8,689 nucleotides of DNA from Moraxella lacunata (lineage in GTDB: Bacteria > Pseudomonadota > Gammaproteobacteria > Pseudomonadales > Moraxellaceae): NCBI RefSeq assembly GCF_002027545.1, contig NZ_MXAN01000107.1, positions 1 to 8,689 on the forward strand. Direction: 5' to 3'. The position numbers and the translations under genes are program-made. Under the pieces are notes generated by a model. That model ran no database searches and had not been told where the DNA came from. It saw only the letters and a list, made by a program, of their open reading frames with translations. Shown here piece after piece: positions 6,018 to 8,689 of the stretch; positions within the stretch are counted from its first letter, which is position 1; each line of letters opens with the position of its first letter.

Positions 6018-6725
6018 ATGCTCACCATTCTCACCGCCAACCAAAAAGGGGGCTGTGGCAAGACGTCAATCAGTCTGACCCTTGCTGTCGTTTTGGCTCA
6101 TGAAGGCTATCGGGTCGCCATCGCAGACGCTGACCCCCAAAAATCTGCCTTACGTTTTTTAAAATATCGCCCCAATGACGTCATGCCCATCATAGGCATT
6201 GACTGGCGAGACAGTGACGACATCGGCGATTTGCCCAAAAAGATAGATAAAGCCAAGCCCGATGTTCTCATCATCGACGCCCCAGGGGCGGTGGCAGGTG
6301 AGCGTGCCGAACGGCTTATTGGTGAGTGTGATTTGATGTTTGTGCCAGTATTGCCGTCCTTTTTTGACATAGACAGCACCAAGCGATTTTTAAAAAATAT
6401 CGCCGACATCAAGCGAATCAGAAAAGGCAAAGTGGACGTTCATCTCATCGCCAACCGCATACGTCCACAGCTCATGGATGGGAGCGTGCCGAGCGATAAA
6501 CTGTTGGCGATATTTGATGAGATAGGGCAACGTCCTTTGGCTTATATCAGTGAAAAAAGTGCCTATGCTCAGCTTGCCGATGACGCCCTGACCATTTTTG
6601 ACAAAACGCAAAAGCCCTACCAAGACGCCAAAGGGCAATGGCAACCGATATTGGCACTTATCAAAAATAAGCTGTCAGACAACGGCAAATGTGCAGGCAT
6701 GAGTACGGACGGCAGTTGGTTTTAG
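6018..6725 (+). CDS. orphan ParA-family (MinD/ParA) ATPase
   Basis: This 235-residue P-loop ATPase has the deviant Walker A box KGGCGKT at 10-16 with the signature lysine K10, the switch-I DADPQ at 37-41, and a Walker B/switch-II segment LIIDAPG at 84-90. ParA proteins of this size dimerise on ATP, bind DNA non-specifically and position plasmids, chromosomes or protein clusters through a partner that stimulates hydrolysis. No N-terminal helix-turn-helix is present, which separates it from P1-type plasmid ParA. The start ATG 6018 has AAGGA (6006-6010) seven bases upstream; an overlapping ATG at 6014 is out of frame. No ParB gene and no parS-like palindrome follow, and the next gene is convergent. 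It is therefore an orphan: the cargo could be a chromosome region or a polar complex. A remnant of a plasmid system is less likely since all motifs are intact. Confidence 0.88.
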   Translation: MLTILTANQKGGCGKTSISLTLAVVLAHEGYRVAIADADPQKSALRFLKYRPNDVMPIIGIDWRDSDDIGDLPKKIDKAKPDVLIIDAPGAVAGERAERLIGECDLMFVPVLPSFFDIDSTKRFLKNIADIKRIRKGKVDVHLIANRIRPQLMDGSVPSDKLLAIFDEIGQRPLAYISEKSAYAQLADDALTIFDKTQKPYQDAKGQWQPILALIKNKLSDNGKCAGMSTDGSWF

Positions 6726-6789
6726 GTTTTGCCCCAAACCTGCCTAGCATAATGACTGCTAGATAATACTGATTAAATTACGATAACAA

Positions 6790-6815
6790 AAAATCCCGCC
6801 ATAAGACGGGATTTT
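6790..6815. terminator. shared terminator between the ParA and permease genes
   Basis: A 9-bp stem AAAATCCCG / CGGGATTTT (6790-6798 with 6807-6815) encloses an 8-base loop. On the minus strand it follows the permease stop by 16 bases and is trailed by six T residues, so it is a good terminator for the permease. On the plus strand it lies 64 bases after the ParA stop with four T residues, enough to work in both directions. Confidence 0.85.
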
Positions 6816-6831
6816 ATAATTAACCAAAGAA

Positions 6832-8217
6832 TTATACATCTTCTTCTTTGTATTGTGGCATGGGCTTTTTAAAACCACTTGTCTTAATACCAAGCCAGAT
6901 AAAACCCAGCAACGCCCAAAACAGACCCACAGCAAAGGTAATGCCATCCACTTCCAACCACATCAGAAAAATGCTGATAAAGCCAATCACAGGCACAACA
7001 ACATAGCTGATGATTTGTTTGGGTGTTTTAACCATTTTATCACGCAGTGCATAGCGAAAAATGACCGATAAGTTAACAAAGCTAAATGCCGTCAATGCAC
7101 CAAAACTGATCAAATTAACAACGGTCTCTAATTTGATAAAACCTGCGGTCAAAGCCACACCACCTGCAATTAGAATGTTATTAACAGGCGTTAAAAATTT
7201 GGGGCTTAGCTGACCAAAGACTTTTTTACTAATCACGCCATCACGACCCATCACATACATAAGGCGAGACACGCCAGCATGGGCAGAGATGCCAGATGCC
7301 ATCACTGTTACAATAGCAAAGCCTAACACAATCGATTGAAATGCCGAACCGCCCACAAGCAACAATATTTCTGCTTGGGTCTCATCCACCGCTTCAAAAT
7401 ACAGCTTAGGGTCGCTCGGTAAATAGGTTTGCATAAAGTAAGCACTGACAACGAACACCGCACCTGCAATTAGCGTTGTCAAAATCATCGCTTTTGGCAA
7501 GGTATTTTTAACATCTTTGGTTTCCTCAGCAAGACTAGAAATAGAATCAAAGCCTGTGAATGAGAAACATAAAATGGTCGCACCTGTAATTAACGCCCCC
7601 ACCGAAGTCATCTCACTCCAAAATGGCTTTAAACTCCAAAGTTCATAGATATCCTCTGGGTTAGTATTGGCGGCATACTGTGCCATTTGTAATTTGCTAT
7701 AAATCAGATAGGTAAAAACAGCGATTACCAATAACTGTACCGCCACAATCCAACTGTTAAAGTAGGCGACGGTTTTTGAGCCAAAGATATTAACCACCGT
7801 CATCAGCCCTGTTAGACCAATCACCCAAACCCAATGATTGACCATCGGAAATAACGCCTCAAGATACAGCACAGCAAGGATGATATTTACCATAGGCGAG
7901 AGCAAATAATCAAGCCAACTTGACCAGCCAACCATAAACCCCATGGATGGGTTAATTGATTTTTGTGTATAAGTATATGCTGAACCTGATGATGGATAGG
8001 CACGAATCATATGCCCATAGCTGATTGATGTAAGCAAGATGGCAAATAATGCAAAAAGATAAGACATCGGCACATGTCCACCGCTATCACGGGAAACCAT
8101 ACCAAAAGTGTCAAGCAATGTCATCGGCTGAATATAAGCCAAACCAATGATGATGACGTGCCACAGACCAAGATTTCGCCGCAATTTTGCAGCTTGGGTA
8201 GTAACAGGTGTACTCAA
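6832..8217 (-). CDS. puuP: putrescine importer, PuuP-type APC permease
   Basis: This amino acid/polyamine/organocation (APC) family transporter probably imports putrescine across the inner membrane in symport with protons. From TTG 8217 it has 461 residues, the same length as I recall for E. coli PuuP. It shares long blocks with PuuP: GLAYIQPMTLLDTFG at 25-39, GSAYTYTQKSINP at 78-90, GFMVGWSSWLDYL at 93-105, TGATILCFSFTGFD at 211-224 with EET at 231-233, and VSRLMYVMGRD at 316-326. About twelve hydrophobic segments are spread along it. The TTG start is chosen because GGAGGA lies exactly seven bases upstream; the longer frame to a TTG at 8289 has no such site and adds an Arg/Leu-rich N-terminus absent from PuuP. 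No putrescine-catabolism genes (puuABCD) or regulator lie alongside, so the substrate rests on similarity alone; other polyamines or amino acids are possible. Confidence 0.85.
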   Translation of the reverse strand: MSTPVTTQAAKLRRNLGLWHVIIIGLAYIQPMTLLDTFGMVSRDSGGHVPMSYLFALFAILLTSISYGHMIRAYPSSGSAYTYTQKSINPSMGFMVGWSSWLDYLLSPMVNIILAVLYLEALFPMVNHWVWVIGLTGLMTVVNIFGSKTVAYFNSWIVAVQLLVIAVFTYLIYSKLQMAQYAANTNPEDIYELWSLKPFWSEMTSVGALITGATILCFSFTGFDSISSLAEETKDVKNTLPKAMILTTLIAGAVFVVSAYFMQTYLPSDPKLYFEAVDETQAEILLLVGGSAFQSIVLGFAIVTVMASGISAHAGVSRLMYVMGRDGVISKKVFGQLSPKFLTPVNNILIAGGVALTAGFIKLETVVNLISFGALTAFSFVNLSVIFRYALRDKMVKTPKQIISYVVVPVIGFISIFLMWLEVDGITFAVGLFWALLGFIWLGIKTSGFKKPMPQYKEEDV

Positions 8218-8224
8218 CGTAGAG

Positions 8225-8230
8225 TCCTCC
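8225..8230 (-). promoter_or_regulatory. strong Shine-Dalgarno that sets a TTG start for the permease
   Basis: On the minus strand GGAGGA is followed by seven bases and then TTG 8217. It is the best ribosome binding site in the window. A strong site paired with a weak start codon is a known combination and settles the start of the permease. Confidence 0.8.
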
Positions 8231-8301
8231 AAAAGCGTGCGTAAACGCAAAACAGAGAAAAGGCGTTGGGGTGCTAATACTGTTATCAAACGTACTTTTG
8301 G

Positions 8302-8314
8302 CAGATAAAATCTG
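8302..8314. promoter_or_regulatory. perfect short palindrome upstream of the permease
   Basis: CAGAT and ATCTG are separated by AAA and lie about 85 bases upstream of the TTG start. The size suits a dimeric regulator's operator, but no regulator gene is adjacent and no promoter anchors it, so the call is tentative. Confidence 0.25.
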
Positions 8315-8431
8315 TTAGCGGGCGTGTTTGAGATTTGATTAAGCTATCAACTCCGAATTAAAATATGATTGACCGAAATGGCAATCTTTGGATGATTTTT
8401 ACAGACGTAAAAAAATGGATAATTTTACCCC

Positions 8432-8459
8432 AAAAATTGACCCATGCCAATCAATTTTT
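8432..8459. repeat. inverted repeat AAAAATTGA / TCAATTTTT
   Basis: Nine-bp arms (8432-8440 and 8451-8459) flank a 10-base centre. The stem is almost entirely A and T, so it would be weak as a terminator. The ATTGACC in its left arm recurs at 8368-8374, about 68 bases away, which hints at paired binding sites for one regulator instead. Confidence 0.4.
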
Positions 8460-8613
8460 TAAAAATCCAGCCATATTTAACAAGATTTTTGTAACATTGA
8501 TGAGTTTTTAATCAAAAAAATCCCCATAAAAAATAAGGCTTTATTCTTCATAAAGATGGCTCAACAAACACATTAAAGGCTAAAAGGGTCTGTTTTGGAC
8601 GCTTTGCAATACA

Positions 8614-8643
8614 TTGGGAAAATTAGGAAAGTTGGGAAAATTA
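8614..8643 (+). repeat. 9-base tandem repeat, about 3.3 copies
   Basis: The units TTGGGAAAA, TTAGGAAAG and TTGGGAAAA are followed by TTA. The outer 12 bases, TTGGGAAAATTA, are identical at an 18-base distance (8614-8625 and 8632-8643). The unit length is a multiple of three, so if it were coding, copy changes would not shift frame, but no credible gene contains it within the window. Confidence 0.6.
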
Positions 8644-8689
8644 CCTATTATCAAAAAGGGAATGCAAAAACTGAACCGCACCCCAAAAG

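Larger units (their letters stand above)
8218..8689. other. AT-rich region upstream of the permease, no gene recognised
   Basis: This stretch holds the permease leader and AT-rich DNA with several small symmetries: CAGAT-AAA-ATCTG at 8302-8314, GATTG-10 bases-CAATC at 8367-8386, a 9-bp inverted repeat at 8432-8440 and 8451-8459, and a 9-base tandem repeat at 8614-8643. I could not find a confident promoter for the permease. A rightward promoter is possible at 8335-8364 (TTGATT, 18 bases, TAAAAT), perhaps for a gene beyond the window. Short open frames run off the right edge on the plus strand, but none has a credible start or recognisable product. Confidence 0.6.

Noticed and set aside
8539..8555. 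Short inverted repeat CTTTAT / ATAAAG
   Set aside because: Six AT-rich base pairs with a 5-base loop are expected by chance in this sequence.
8577..8689. Plus-strand open frames running off the right edge
   Set aside because: Two frames stay open for about 35 codons, but neither has a proper start or recognisable motif, and the tandem repeat explains their protein-like look.
1..8689. CRISPR array, tRNA/rRNA genes, insertion sequences, phage genes or toxin-antitoxin pairs
   Set aside because: No regularly spaced direct repeats, cloverleaf sequences, transposase motifs, terminal inverted repeats with target duplications, or paired small ORFs were found on either strand.

Overview
The window looks like chromosomal DNA of a gammaproteobacterium of the family Moraxellaceae, most likely Moraxella or a close relative. 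This is inferred from the moderately AT-rich composition with very AT-rich intergenic stretches, the form of the FtsK protein, and the desaturase / TetR-regulator pair, which resembles what I recall from Acinetobacter and Moraxella. No database search was possible. There are no tRNA or rRNA genes, CRISPR arrays, intact insertion sequences or prophage structural genes.

Layout, left to right. (1) 1-353: AT-rich intergenic DNA ending in a strong sigma70-type promoter. (2) 354-3377, plus strand: ftsK, the DNA translocase of the division septum, ending at a hairpin terminator (3410-3435). (3) 3378-3707: a gap holding two terminators, a short repeated motif and one doubtful minus-strand small ORF. 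(4) 3708-4889, minus strand: a membrane fatty-acid (acyl-CoA delta-9 type) desaturase with a long charged, helical C-terminal tail. (5) 4890-5149: a divergent regulatory region with one promoter for each neighbour and a candidate TetR-type operator. (6) 5150-5917, plus: a TetR-family regulator resembling unsaturated-fatty-acid regulators such as DesT and FabR in context. (7) 6018-6725, plus: an orphan ParA-type ATPase with its own likely promoter. (8) 6790-6815: a shared terminator between convergent genes. (9) 6832-8217, minus: a putrescine importer of the PuuP type. (10) 8218-8689: AT-rich DNA with inverted repeats and a small tandem repeat, no convincing gene.

How the genes work together: ftsK is a housekeeping cell-division gene under its own promoter. 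The desaturase and the TetR gene form a divergent control module that probably adjusts membrane unsaturation. The ParA ATPase follows the regulator in the same direction, but no ParB partner or parS-like site is visible, so its cargo is unknown. The permease is a separate unit.

Three start sites should differ from a longest-ORF call. ftsK should start at ATG 354 (the TTG at 282 is the -35 box of its promoter). The desaturase should start at ATG 4889 (earlier starts lie at or upstream of its promoter). The permease should start at TTG 8217 behind a perfect Shine-Dalgarno sequence. I see no clear new defence or mobile system; the most interesting parts are the desaturase/TetR/ParA cluster and a short motif repeated three times.
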